Source: CAZCGA01 sp964498075 (GTDB taxonomy: Bacteria; Desulfobacterota; Binatia; HRBIN30). From it: 14,384 nt of DNA. The notes beneath the pieces were generated by a model. The model had not been told where the DNA came from. It did not search any database and saw only the letters and a list, made by a program, of their open reading frames with translations. Both the position numbers and the translations under genes were made by a program. The stretch is from NCBI GenBank assembly GCA_964498075.1, contig CAZCGA010000154.1, positions 1 through 14,384 on the forward strand, written 5' to 3'. This document shows positions 1-6,135 of the stretch, one piece after another. The stretch's first letter is position 1, and the number at the start of each line of letters is the position of its first letter.

Positions 1-212
1 AATCGACAGTCTCGAAAGAGAGGGGGAAGAGGCAAAGCTGATGTTCTGCGATCCATCCCCCTTCTCTTCACAAGAGAAGGGGGTCTGGGGGATGAGTTTC
101 TGAGCGTCGCTGGCGCAGCGATTCCCACTTCTTGTGCAAAGCCCCGACACGGAGAGGGGAACCCTCCACCCCCAGCGGTTGCAGATCCACGGCCGGCTTG
201 GAGGGACGCGCG
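1..212. repeat. non-coding left end with a perfect 12-bp hairpin
   Basis: I see no convincing gene here. Positions 57-68 and 72-83 form a perfect 12-bp inverted repeat (CCCCCTTCTCTT / AAGAGAAGGGGG) with a 3-base CAC loop, and CATCCCCC (54-61) can also pair with GGGGGATG (87-94). The hairpin lies about 130 bases beyond the 3' end of the minus-strand epimerase gene, so it could stop transcription, but no T-run follows it on that strand and a dispersed palindromic repeat is at least as likely. At 160-199 the sequence loosely resembles the head of the structured repeat at 8935-8965 (CACCCCC, then GCGGTTG), but the hairpin is degraded there. Confidence 0.5.
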
Positions 213-662
213 TCACTTGTACTGGATGCTCCAGTCGTACCCGAAGGAGGTGTACGGCACGCGCACCTCGTCGAGGTTGTTGGGGTCGTACAGCTCGCTG
301 CCGATGCTGATCAGCTGCGTGTCGTCCTCGAGCGCCATCCAGCCGTGGTACACGCCCGGCGGCACCACCAGCGTGCACGGGTTACGCGAGCTAAGCACGA
401 AGCTGTTGATCTCCTCGTAGGTCGGGCTGTCCTTGCGATCGTCGCGCAACGCGAACTTCGCGGCGCCGTGGCTGATGTGGAAGTAGTCCCACAGCAGCTC
501 GTGCTTGTGGAAGCCGCGGATCGTGCCCTTGCCAAAATCCCCGACGATGTACACCTCGCCGAACTTGGTGAAGTGCGGATCATCGGCGCGGATCATCTTG
601 ACCAGGTAGCCGCGGTCGTCCACGCGGGCCTTCAACTCGACGAGCTTGACGTCTTTGATCAT
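213..662 (-). CDS. RmlC-like sugar-nucleotide 3,5-epimerase (cupin fold)
   Basis: 149-residue protein of the dTDP-4-dehydrorhamnose 3,5-epimerase type, which inverts carbons 3 and 5 of a 4-keto-6-deoxy sugar nucleotide in the cytoplasm. The family core is visible: GTIRGFHKH (residues 46-54, His52 matching the RmlC catalytic His of RGLHxQ), VVPPGVYHGW (99-108, equivalent to IPPGFAHGF), and YDP (125-127, the RmlC catalytic Tyr region). It is shorter than classical RmlC (about 180 aa), so the sugar substrate is not certain. I chose the ATG at 662 because homology begins at MIKDVKLVEL; the frame stays open to 986 only as antisense-like low-complexity sequence. The start overlaps the stop of the upstream reductase as ATGA, so the two genes should be translationally coupled. 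Confidence 0.85.
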   Translation of the reverse strand: MIKDVKLVELKARVDDRGYLVKMIRADDPHFTKFGEVYIVGDFGKGTIRGFHKHELLWDYFHISHGAAKFALRDDRKDSPTYEEINSFVLSSRNPCTLVVPPGVYHGWMALEDDTQLISIGSELYDPNNLDEVRVPYTSFGYDWSIQYK

Positions 663-1537
663 GGCAGCATCCCCTCTTGTCGCAAACGTTCTTTCATCGA
701 TTCCAAACCCTGACGCGGCGCCAGCAACGGCGTCTCGAGCAGCGCGCGGGCTTTGCGGTTGTCGAGCCCGCCGTGCAGCGGCCGCGCCGCGCGCTGCCCC
801 AGCTCGGCGGTCGTGCGCGGGCGCAGAAACGCCGGGTCGAGCCCGAACACCTCGCACGCCAGCCGCGCGAAGCTGATGCGGTCGCAGTTCTCCGGTCCGA
901 CGACGTGATAGACGCCACGCTGCGGCGACAGCGACAGCTCTTTCACCGCCACGGCGAGGTTGGCCGCGTAAGTGGGATTCCCCCACTGATCCGACGGCAC
1001 GTTCATCGGCTCACCGCGCTGTCCTTTGGCGAGCAACCCCATGACGAAGTTCTTGCCGCGCGCCTCGAAGCCGTAGACGTTGCACACACGCACGATGGCG
1101 TAATCGTGCAGCAGCTCGGCGATGCCGCGCTCGGCCTCCAGCTTGTGGCGGCCGTACACGTTCGGGGGGTCGGGCGGCGCGTCCTCGCGATAGGGACCGC
1201 TGCGGCCGTCGAAGATGTAGTCGGTCGAGAAGAACACGTAGCGCGCCCCGGCGCGCTGCGCGGCGGCGGCAACGTTGCGGGTGCCGGTGACGTTGATGTC
1301 GTGCGACTCCTGGACGTGATCTTCGCACCAGTCCACGTGCGGCTGCGCGGCGGGATGGATGATCAGCCCGGGTCGGATGTCGGCGACCAAACGGTCGACC
1401 GCCGCGGCATCGCACATGTCGAGATGCCGCAAGCCTTCTTCGAGATGGTTGCAGTACGTCCCCACGGCGTCCGCACCGAAGCTGGACAGCAGGGCGCGAC
1501 CGATGAAGCCTGACGCTCCGACGATCAGGACGCGCAT
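659..1537 (-). CDS. RmlD-like sugar-nucleotide reductase (SDR, dTDP-4-dehydrorhamnose reductase family)
   Basis: 292-residue extended short-chain dehydrogenase of the RmlD type, which reduces the 4-keto group of a 6-deoxy sugar nucleotide using NAD(P)H. The Rossmann motif GASGFIG is at residues 7-13, the typical RmlD strand STDYIFDG at 104-111, and the catalytic YxxxK at Tyr128/Lys132 (VYGRHK). Length matches the family (about 290 aa). The start at 1537 is set by homology (MRVLIVGASG); the frame remains open upstream to 1732 but that extension is unlike the family, and no clear Shine-Dalgarno precedes 1537. The stop overlaps the epimerase start by 4 bases, giving an RmlD-RmlC pair. RmlD is paired with RmlC in rhamnose pathways, but RmlA and RmlB are not in the window, so the end product could be another deoxysugar. 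Confidence 0.85.
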   Translation of the reverse strand: MRVLIVGASGFIGRALLSSFGADAVGTYCNHLEEGLRHLDMCDAAAVDRLVADIRPGLIIHPAAQPHVDWCEDHVQESHDINVTGTRNVAAAAQRAGARYVFFSTDYIFDGRSGPYREDAPPDPPNVYGRHKLEAERGIAELLHDYAIVRVCNVYGFEARGKNFVMGLLAKGQRGEPMNVPSDQWGNPTYAANLAVAVKELSLSPQRGVYHVVGPENCDRISFARLACEVFGLDPAFLRPRTTAELGQRAARPLHGGLDNRKARALLETPLLAPRQGLESMKERLRQEGMLP

Positions 1538-1744
1538 GGGACGGGCGATGGGCGGAGGGAGTTGGTGTCCTCTCCTCCCAGGGAGTCTGTCGACGTTCGC
1601 AGACAGTCCCTCGATACGGCCCCGGAAAAGATGGGGCCTACTCGGGATGAACGGAAAGAAGCCGGGCACATCAACGCCAAGACCGTTCGCCCCGAGAGAC
1701 GTGACTGGCGGGCGCCGGCTTGAAGGGTCCATGAACCGCTGTCA
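1538..1744. other. non-coding spacer
   Basis: No supported gene. The stretch separates the RmlD-RmlC pair from the upstream SDR gene. It contains an imperfect palindrome around 1579-1608 (GTCTG ... CAGAC) and then TACTCGGGATGAACGG at about 1639-1654, which resembles the end of a dispersed repeat seen in many bacterial genomes (from memory, not checked). A promoter for the minus-strand pair should lie here, but I could not point to a convincing one. Confidence 0.4.
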
Positions 1745-1880
1745 CGCCCGGGCCCACCGCCCGGGGCGTTGCCCCGGGCTAAGGAATGGCCGCCCCGTTG
1801 GGGCTGTTGTCGTCCAGCTCTCAGGGTCGCAGCCCTGAAGGGGCGGCAAGACATCAGCCCAGGGCAGCGCCCTGGGCGAC
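1745..1880. repeat. cluster of GC-rich palindromes (REP-like)
   Basis: Consecutive hairpins. GCCCGGGGC/GCCCCGGGC with loop GTT is at 1759-1779; GCCCC-GTT-GGGGC follows shortly after; CAGGG...CCCTG lies near 1823-1838; an outer CCGCCCC...GGGGCGG spans roughly 1790-1845; and GCCCAGGGC/GCCCTGGGC with loop AGC is at 1857-1877. Such close packing of short palindromes is typical of REP/BIME-like extragenic elements. The sequences differ from the repeat family at 4141, 8947 and 11614, so this is probably a second family. The block ends about 16 bases before a 16-bp motif that recurs at 9110-9125. Confidence 0.75.
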
Positions 1881-2045
1881 GGCGCAGGTGCGTGTTCATG
1901 GGCAGTAGCCGCCCTCTTTTGGCGGCGTATCGAGGGGCACTCTTTCGCGCTTACCGACAGCCCGGAGAGACGAAGCTTGCTCCCAAAGGCACGTCACCAT
2001 CTGACCCATTCGCAACGAATTCTGAAACGCAAGTGCCGGCGCGCG
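1881..2045. other. non-coding spacer downstream of the SDR gene
   Basis: No supported gene. It contains the 16-bp motif GTTCATGGGCAGTAGC (1894-1909), identical to 9110-9125 next to another structured repeat, and CGTATCGAGG at about 1926-1935, similar to CGCATCGAGG found after two other repeat copies. Confidence 0.4.
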
Positions 2046-3077
2046 CTACGCGGGCTCGGACCACCGCAAGTCGGGGCCGAGGCGCCCTTGATCGCGCAGA
2101 TAGCTCAGCTGCTTGAGGCGGATGTACTTGCGGCCTTCGAACTGCGCCAGGTCCAGACCGGCGCGCCGGAAGGCGTCGTAGGTCTCGGCCGCGCCGCGCT
2201 CAACGTTCCACGCGGGAGTAAATCCGGGAAGCTGCCGGGCGATCTTCGAGAAGTCCACTCGGTAGCTGCGGCGGTCCGGCTCGCCGCTGCCGGCGTAGGT
2301 CACCTGCGCGCCCGGTACCGTCTGGCGCACGATCTCGGCGATGTCGCGCACCTGATAGTTGTCGCTGTTGCGGCCGACGTTGAAGGCCTGGTTGTGAATG
2401 CTGGCGCGCGGCGCCGTGAGCGAGGCGATCATCGCCGCCGAGATGTCGCGGATGTGGGCCAGCGGCCGCCACGGCGAGCCGTCGCTCATGATCTTGATCG
2501 CGCCCGTGGTCATCGCCCAGCCGACCAGATTGCTGAGCACCAGATCGACGCGCATGCGTGGCGAGACACCGTACGCCGTCGCGTTGCGCAGGAAGACGGG
2601 CGAGAAGGAGTCGCTGGCCAGGGCGGAGAGGCCGCGTTCGGAATCGACCTTGGACTGCGCGTAGGCGGACACCGGGTGGAATGGCGCTTCCTCGTTCAGC
2701 GCCTCACCGTTGCCGACGCCATACATGCTGCAGGAAGACGAGAAGACGAAGCGCTGTGCCCCGGCGGCCCGCGCCAGCTCGCCCAGGTGCACCGAGCCGT
2801 TGTGGTTGATGGCGTCGGTGAGCGTCGGGTCGAGCTGCCCCATCGGGTCATTCGACAGCGCCGCCAGGTGAATGACCGCGTCGACCCCTTCGAGGTCCGC
2901 CGCCGTCAGATCGCGCACGTCCCGGCGGATGGTGTGCACCGCCACCGGCGGATCCATGAAGTCGCAGCCGTCGAAGTAGCCGGTATCCAGACCGACGACG
3001 GCATGCCCATGCTCGCGCAGCAGCGGGCAGAGCACCGAGCCGATGTACCCCTGGTGCCCGGTGACCAGAACCTTCAC
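2046..3077 (-). CDS. NAD-dependent epimerase/dehydratase (extended SDR)
   Basis: 343-residue extended SDR of the GalE/nucleotide-sugar epimerase-dehydratase kind, likely acting on the CDP-sugar made by its upstream neighbour. Visible motifs are GHQGYIG (residues 7-13, NAD-binding), HLAALSNDP (70-78), SSSCSMYG (113-120, carrying the catalytic Ser) and YAQSK (Tyr139/Lys143). The C-terminal stretch FEGRKYIRLKQL...LRW resembles SDRs found beside glucose-1-phosphate cytidylyltransferase genes in polysaccharide clusters (recalled, not searched). The GTG start at 3077 overlaps the stop of the cytidylyltransferase as GTGA and has GGAAGG upstream; the frame is open to 3161 but that part lies inside the neighbour's C-terminus. 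It differs from classical RfbG in its motifs, so I do not call it CDP-glucose 4,6-dehydratase; epimerase, dehydratase or reductase activity cannot be told apart by eye. Confidence 0.85.
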   Translation of the reverse strand: MKVLVTGHQGYIGSVLCPLLREHGHAVVGLDTGYFDGCDFMDPPVAVHTIRRDVRDLTAADLEGVDAVIHLAALSNDPMGQLDPTLTDAINHNGSVHLGELARAAGAQRFVFSSSCSMYGVGNGEALNEEAPFHPVSAYAQSKVDSERGLSALASDSFSPVFLRNATAYGVSPRMRVDLVLSNLVGWAMTTGAIKIMSDGSPWRPLAHIRDISAAMIASLTAPRASIHNQAFNVGRNSDNYQVRDIAEIVRQTVPGAQVTYAGSGEPDRRSYRVDFSKIARQLPGFTPAWNVERGAAETYDAFRRAGLDLAQFEGRKYIRLKQLSYLRDQGRLGPDLRWSEPA

Positions 3078-3877
3078 GGCCACACCTTCCAGGGTGCTTC
3101 CTTGGACTCCCACAGGCTGTTCAGCATCTGCCATTCGCGGTAGGTGTCCATGCACTGCCAAAAGCCCTCGTGGCCGTAGGCCGTGAGCTGGCCGTCGGCG
3201 GCGACGCGGCGCAGCGGCTCGTGCTCGAGCACGCAGCTCTCATCGTCCGACAGGTAGTCGAAGAAGCCGCGCTCGCAGACGAAGAACCCGCCGTTCACGA
3301 GCCCTTCCGAGATCTGCGGCTTCTCATCGAACGTCTCGACGAGCCCGTCGCGACGCACGTTCATTTCGCCGAAGCGTGAGGCCGGCCGCACGCCGGTCAC
3401 GGTGACCAGCTTGCCGTGCTGCCGGTGCGTGTGCAGCAAGGCGTCGATGTCGATGTTGGCCAGACCGTCGCCATAGGTCAGCATGAAGCGGTCGGTGTCG
3501 ACATACTTCTGGACGCGCTTCACGCGCGCCCCCGTCATGGCTTCAAGCCCGGTGTCCACCAAGGTCACCGACCAATCGACCGCCTGCCGGCCGTTGAGGT
3601 ACGACACCGACGGCGCCTCACCCAGGCGGATGGTGAAGTCGCTCACCAGCGGCTGATAGTTGAGGAAGTACTCCTTGATCGCCATGCCCTTGTATCCGAG
3701 GCAGAGGATGAACTCTTTGAAGCCGTAGTGCGCGTAGAGGCGCATGATGTGCCAGAGGATCGGCCGGCCGCCGATCTCGACCATCGGCTTCGGGCGGTAC
3801 TCGGTTTCTTCCCGCAGTCGGGTTCCAAGACCGCCGCAGAGAATGAGGACGGGAATCCGCTCCTGCATCGCAGGCAT
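3074..3877 (-). CDS. rfbF: glucose-1-phosphate cytidylyltransferase
   Basis: 267-residue nucleotidyltransferase that joins CTP and glucose-1-phosphate to give CDP-glucose, the entry step to CDP-linked dideoxy- and deoxyhexoses of O-antigen-type glycans. Seen in the sequence: the nucleotide-binding signature CGGLGTRLREET (residues 14-25), RPKPMVEIGGRPILWHIM (28-45, with Lys30), metal-binding TYGDG (134-138), VNGGFFV (194-200) and WQCMDTYRE (240-248). Length is normal for RfbF. The ATG at 3877 is supported by a strong AGGAGGT nine bases upstream; a second ATG three codons on is less well placed. The gene is first in its operon, with an AT-richer candidate promoter about 100 bases upstream. Nothing appears truncated. 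Confidence 0.92.
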   Translation of the reverse strand: MPAMQERIPVLILCGGLGTRLREETEYRPKPMVEIGGRPILWHIMRLYAHYGFKEFILCLGYKGMAIKEYFLNYQPLVSDFTIRLGEAPSVSYLNGRQAVDWSVTLVDTGLEAMTGARVKRVQKYVDTDRFMLTYGDGLANIDIDALLHTHRQHGKLVTVTGVRPASRFGEMNVRRDGLVETFDEKPQISEGLVNGGFFVCERGFFDYLSDDESCVLEHEPLRRVAADGQLTAYGHEGFWQCMDTYREWQMLNSLWESKEAPWKVWP

Positions 3878-3976
3878 AACCTGATGACCTCCTAACGTCT
3901 CGGCTCGGCGAGGCGATCGCGCTCAGCCCACCGCGGCGATCAGCGGCCCCGGCGCCGTGAAGTGTGTGACCTGAAT

Positions 3977-4006
3977 CGGGTAGCATGCACCTGCGGATTT
4001 TTGCAA
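3977..4006 (-). promoter_or_regulatory. candidate promoter for the sugar-nucleotide operon
   Basis: On the minus strand TTGCAA (4006-4001) is followed after 18 bases by TACCCG (3982-3977), preceded by TGC as in an extended -10. The surrounding 3990-4035 is the most AT-rich patch nearby (ATTTTT, AAAAATATTGA), which stands out in this GC-rich DNA. The -10 match is weak, so the exact boxes are uncertain. Confidence 0.3.
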
Positions 4007-4094
4007 GTGAAAAATATTGACATCTTCTCCAAAGCGTGTGGGTGGTTTGGCAACATGAGGGTTGAGCCACACACCCGCCCTCGTTGCTGGGAGG

Positions 4095-4123
4095 TCACTC
4101 GCCAGGCCCGCCTGGCTCGGTAG
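4095..4123. repeat. 29-bp repeat, left copy
   Basis: TCACTCGCCAGG[C]CCGCCTGG... recurs at 4321-4349 with a single C/T difference over 29 bases. The right copy encodes the last residues and stop of the transposase, and forms part of the end of the structured repeat. This left copy may be the end of another, mostly lost, repeat unit. Confidence 0.8.
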
Positions 4124-4124
4124 C

Positions 4125-4278
4125 GCAGCGAGGTCTCAGTGTGCCTCTCCTGATGCCGCGATTCCAGCGGACCCGGCGGCTCAAGCCGCGGCAACGAGAG
4201 GCACCCAAGGCCGCCTTACGCGGCCTCCCCGCCTCCCTCCGCCAGATGGACATCGCCGTGCCGGGCGGGGCTGGGGGG
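4125..4278. repeat. 154-bp perfect direct repeat, copy 1
   Basis: Identical to 4777-4930. It contains GTGCCTCTC (4141-4149), complementary to GAGAGGCAC (4196-4204); TGCCGCG (4154-4160), complementary to CGCGGCA (4187-4193); the head hairpin GCGGCT-CA-AGCCGC (4176-4189); and the inner hairpin GGCCGC...GCGGCC just after 4209. Similarity between the copies ends exactly after the run of six G at 4273-4278. Confidence 0.95.
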
Positions 4279-4349
4279 AGCCGCCGCAGGGCCGCTTGGG
4301 CGCCAATCGTTGCCACGAGTTCACTCGCCAGGTCCGCCTGGCTCGGTAG
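4141..4349. repeat. structured multi-hairpin repeat, copy adjoining tnpA
   Basis: Head hairpin 4176-4189. Closing stem: 4190-4209 (GGCAACGAGAGGCACCCAAG) pairs with 4295-4314, 17 of 20 positions complementary. Inner elements between the arms are GGCCGC...GCGGCC, CCCCGCC...GGGCGGGG and AGCCGCC-GCAG-GGCCGCT (one mismatch). The terminal hairpin is CGAGT-TC-ACTCG (4316-4327). The same order of parts is found at 8947-9092. The stop codon of the transposase lies in the loop and 3' arm of the terminal hairpin. Confidence 0.75.
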
Positions 4350-4773
4350 AGTGGCTCCGCTCGCTTGTGGTTTGCTCCCACGCGGAAACCACGGTCTGCA
4401 TGGCATGGTGTTCCTTCTGATGCTCGATGTAGTGCCGCACGGGCTCAACTTGGTCGCGGCCCAGGGAAAATGCGCCGTAAGCCCCTTGCCACTTGAAGAA
4501 GCCTCCGGGGAGGAGCTGGTGAGCGACGAAATGCGAGGAAGCTCCCTTGACCTCACCGAGGAACTCCGCGACCGAGACGGTCGGTGACCAGCGCACCAGC
4601 AAGTGCACGTGGTCCGACGTCCCGCCGATGGCGATTGGCACACAGCGCAGATCCCGGGTCTTCGCCAGGATGAACGCATACACCGGCTGCTCGATCTGCG
4701 CCGTGACCAACGGTTCACGATCCCAGGTTGCCCAGAGGCAGTGGAGGTAGAGCTGTGTGAACGGGGCACGCAT
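4321..4773 (-). CDS. tnpA: IS200/IS605-family Y1 (HUH) transposase
   Basis: 150-residue single-strand DNA transposase. Signatures visible: an N-terminal YLHCLWATWDREPL (residues 9-22) typical of the fold's first strand, the HUH metal-binding pair in DHVHLLV (His55, His57), VKGASSHFVAH (75-85), and the nucleophile region HYIEHQKEHH with Tyr115. Length is normal for this group (about 130-155 aa), and no motif is missing, so the enzyme may be active. The ATG at 4773 lies next to the right-hand 154-bp repeat and lacks a clear Shine-Dalgarno, so expression may be low or driven from within the repeat. The last eight residues (TEPGGPGE region) are encoded by the 29-bp repeat at 4321-4349, suggesting the original C-terminus was replaced or the gene inserted in the repeat. 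A REP-associated transposase (RAYT) is the main alternative name. Confidence 0.87.
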   Translation of the reverse strand: MRAPFTQLYLHCLWATWDREPLVTAQIEQPVYAFILAKTRDLRCVPIAIGGTSDHVHLLVRWSPTVSVAEFLGEVKGASSHFVAHQLLPGGFFKWQGAYGAFSLGRDQVEPVRHYIEHQKEHHAMQTVVSAWEQTTSERSHSTEPGGPGE

Positions 4774-4776
4774 AGA

Positions 4777-4930
4777 GCAGCGAGGTCTCAGTGTGCCTCT
4801 CCTGATGCCGCGATTCCAGCGGACCCGGCGGCTCAAGCCGCGGCAACGAGAGGCACCCAAGGCCGCCTTACGCGGCCTCCCCGCCTCCCTCCGCCAGATG
4901 GACATCGCCGTGCCGGGCGGGGCTGGGGGG
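4777..4930. repeat. 154-bp perfect direct repeat, copy 2
   Basis: Identical to 4125-4278. Here the unit is incomplete: after the G-run it continues into unrelated sequence (CGGGCAACGCCC) and lacks the closing 3' arm and terminal hairpin found at 4295-4327. It lies upstream of the transposase start and 137 bases before the next plus-strand operon. Confidence 0.95.
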
Positions 4931-5067
4931 CGGGCAACGCCCTGGGCGGCTTGCCGGCGCCTCTGACGAGTGTCCCAATTCGGAGTGCCCAAGACTTCCC
5001 GTCCATTGCGCCGTGGCCTGATGGGCTGGTAGAGCAGCAAGACGGCGGCGCCGCGAAGGGAGTGAGG

Positions 5068-6135
5068 ATGGGAGAGAAGTATCGCGTCATTCAATGGGCC
5101 ACGGGACATGTCGGCAAGCACGCGTTGCGCGCCATCGCGCAGCACCCGGAGATGGACCTGGTCGGGCTGTGGGTGAGCCGCGACGACAAGGCCGGCCAGG
5201 ACGCCGGAGCGCTGTGCGATATTGGCCCGATCGGGGTCAAGGCGACGCGCGCCGCCGCCGCGCTGCTGGCGCTGGACGCCGACTGCGTGTCGTACGCCGC
5301 GGCCACCGACTACCGTCCGACCGAAGCCATCGACGACATGTGCCGTATCCTCGCGTCCGGCAAGAACCTCGTGACCAGTTCCTTCGTACCGTTGATCTAC
5401 CCGTCGCAGATCGTGCCTGCCTTTGCGCAGCAGCTCGAGGAAGCCTGCCAAGCGGGCCGCAGCTCGTTCTACTGCTCCGGCATCGACCCGGGGTTCTCTC
5501 CGGACGCCTTGCCGATCGTGTTGTCGAGCCTGTCGGAACGGATCGAATCGGTACGCGCCCAGGAGATCTTCAACTACGCCACCTACGACCAGCCGGAGAC
5601 GCTGTTCAAGGTCATGGGTTTCGGACAGCCGCCGGGAACGCCGGTGCCGTTGCTGATCCCCGGCGCGCTCAGCATGGCCTGGGGCGCATCGGTGCGCATG
5701 GTGGCCGACGCGCTGGGCGTTGAGCTGGAGGAGATCCGGCAATGGCACGAGGTGGCGCTGGCGGAGGAGACCTTCGAGATCTCGTGCGGACGGATCGAGA
5801 AGGGGACTGTGGCCGGCATTCACTTCGAGGTCTCCGGCATCGTGCGCGGCAAGCCGGTGATCGTCGTCGAGCACGTGACCCGTTTGCGCGACGACATTGC
5901 GCCGCACTGGCCGCAAGGCATCGGGCCCGGGAACTATCGCGTCACGATCGAAGGAATGCCGTCGATGCGCTGCGACCTGCAGATCGGCTTCAAGAGCCAC
6001 GATCACAACATCGACGGTTGCGTGGGCACCGCCATGCGGCTGGTGAATGCCATCCCCGCCGTCTGCAAAGCTACGCCGGGCGTGAAGACCTGGCTCGACC
6101 TGCCGGTCATCGCCGGCCGTCACGCGCTGCGGTGA
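5068..6135 (+). CDS. DapB-like NAD(P)-dependent amine dehydrogenase
   Basis: 355-residue protein of the dihydrodipicolinate-reductase-like family that includes 2,4-diaminopentanoate dehydrogenase. Family knowledge suggests NAD(P)-linked oxidative deamination or imine reduction in the cytoplasm. The N-terminal Rossmann signature is QWATGHVGKHAL (residues 9-20). The family marker CSGIDPGFSPDALP lies near 145-158, and the C-terminal half carries the long domain of these dehydrogenases rather than the short C-terminal domain of true DapB. It is longer than lysine-pathway DapB (about 270 aa), so lysine synthesis is unlikely. The ATG at 5068 is preceded by AAGGGAGTGAGG; an in-frame GTG lies six bases earlier. 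The frame is open far upstream (to 4603), but that runs antisense to the transposase and through the repeat. Its stop overlaps the next gene's GTG start. The substrate is unknown. Confidence 0.85.
   Translation: MGEKYRVIQWATGHVGKHALRAIAQHPEMDLVGLWVSRDDKAGQDAGALCDIGPIGVKATRAAAALLALDADCVSYAAATDYRPTEAIDDMCRILASGKNLVTSSFVPLIYPSQIVPAFAQQLEEACQAGRSSFYCSGIDPGFSPDALPIVLSSLSERIESVRAQEIFNYATYDQPETLFKVMGFGQPPGTPVPLLIPGALSMAWGASVRMVADALGVELEEIRQWHEVALAEETFEISCGRIEKGTVAGIHFEVSGIVRGKPVIVVEHVTRLRDDIAPHWPQGIGPGNYRVTIEGMPSMRCDLQIGFKSHDHNIDGCVGTAMRLVNAIPAVCKATPGVKTWLDLPVIAGRHALR

Larger units (their letters stand above)
4125..4930. mobile_element. IS200/IS605-like element: Y1 transposase between 154-bp direct repeats
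   Basis: Positions 4125-4278 and 4777-4930 are identical (154 of 154 bases, offset 652). They bracket a minus-strand Y1 (HUH) transposase gene whose ATG lies only 3 bases from the right copy. The repeats contain head and inner hairpins of a structured repeat family also present at 8947-9092 and 11614-11733. IS200/IS605 and REP-associated transposases act on hairpin ends of single-stranded DNA, so hairpin repeats beside such a gene make sense. The left unit continues to a full structure ending at 4349, while the right unit stops at 4930. Direct rather than inverted flanking repeats would also let recombination remove the gene. The outer limits of the element are inferred. Confidence 0.65.

Noticed and set aside
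57..94. Hairpin as terminator of the sugar-nucleotide operon
   Set aside because: The stem is perfect, but no T-run follows on the minus strand, so I list it only as a palindromic repeat.
663..986. Longer start for the RmlC-like epimerase
   Set aside because: The 108-residue extension is Arg/Ala-rich, lies inside the RmlD gene in another frame and has no counterpart in the family.
1977..3143. 388-codon open frame on the plus strand
   Set aside because: Antisense to the SDR gene, which has full NAD-binding and catalytic motifs; the plus-strand product has no family features and is a by-product of high GC.
4125..4930. CRISPR array
   Set aside because: Only two repeats, 154 bp long and 498 bases apart, with a transposase gene between them.
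4603..5067. Upstream extension of the DapB-like dehydrogenase
   Set aside because: It is antisense to the transposase and crosses the 154-bp repeat; the Rossmann motif begins right after the ATG at 5068.
4321..6123. 600-codon open frame on the minus strand
   Set aside because: Only its last 150 codons (from 4773) encode the transposase; the rest is antisense to the DapB-like gene and runs through the repeat with no recognisable motif.
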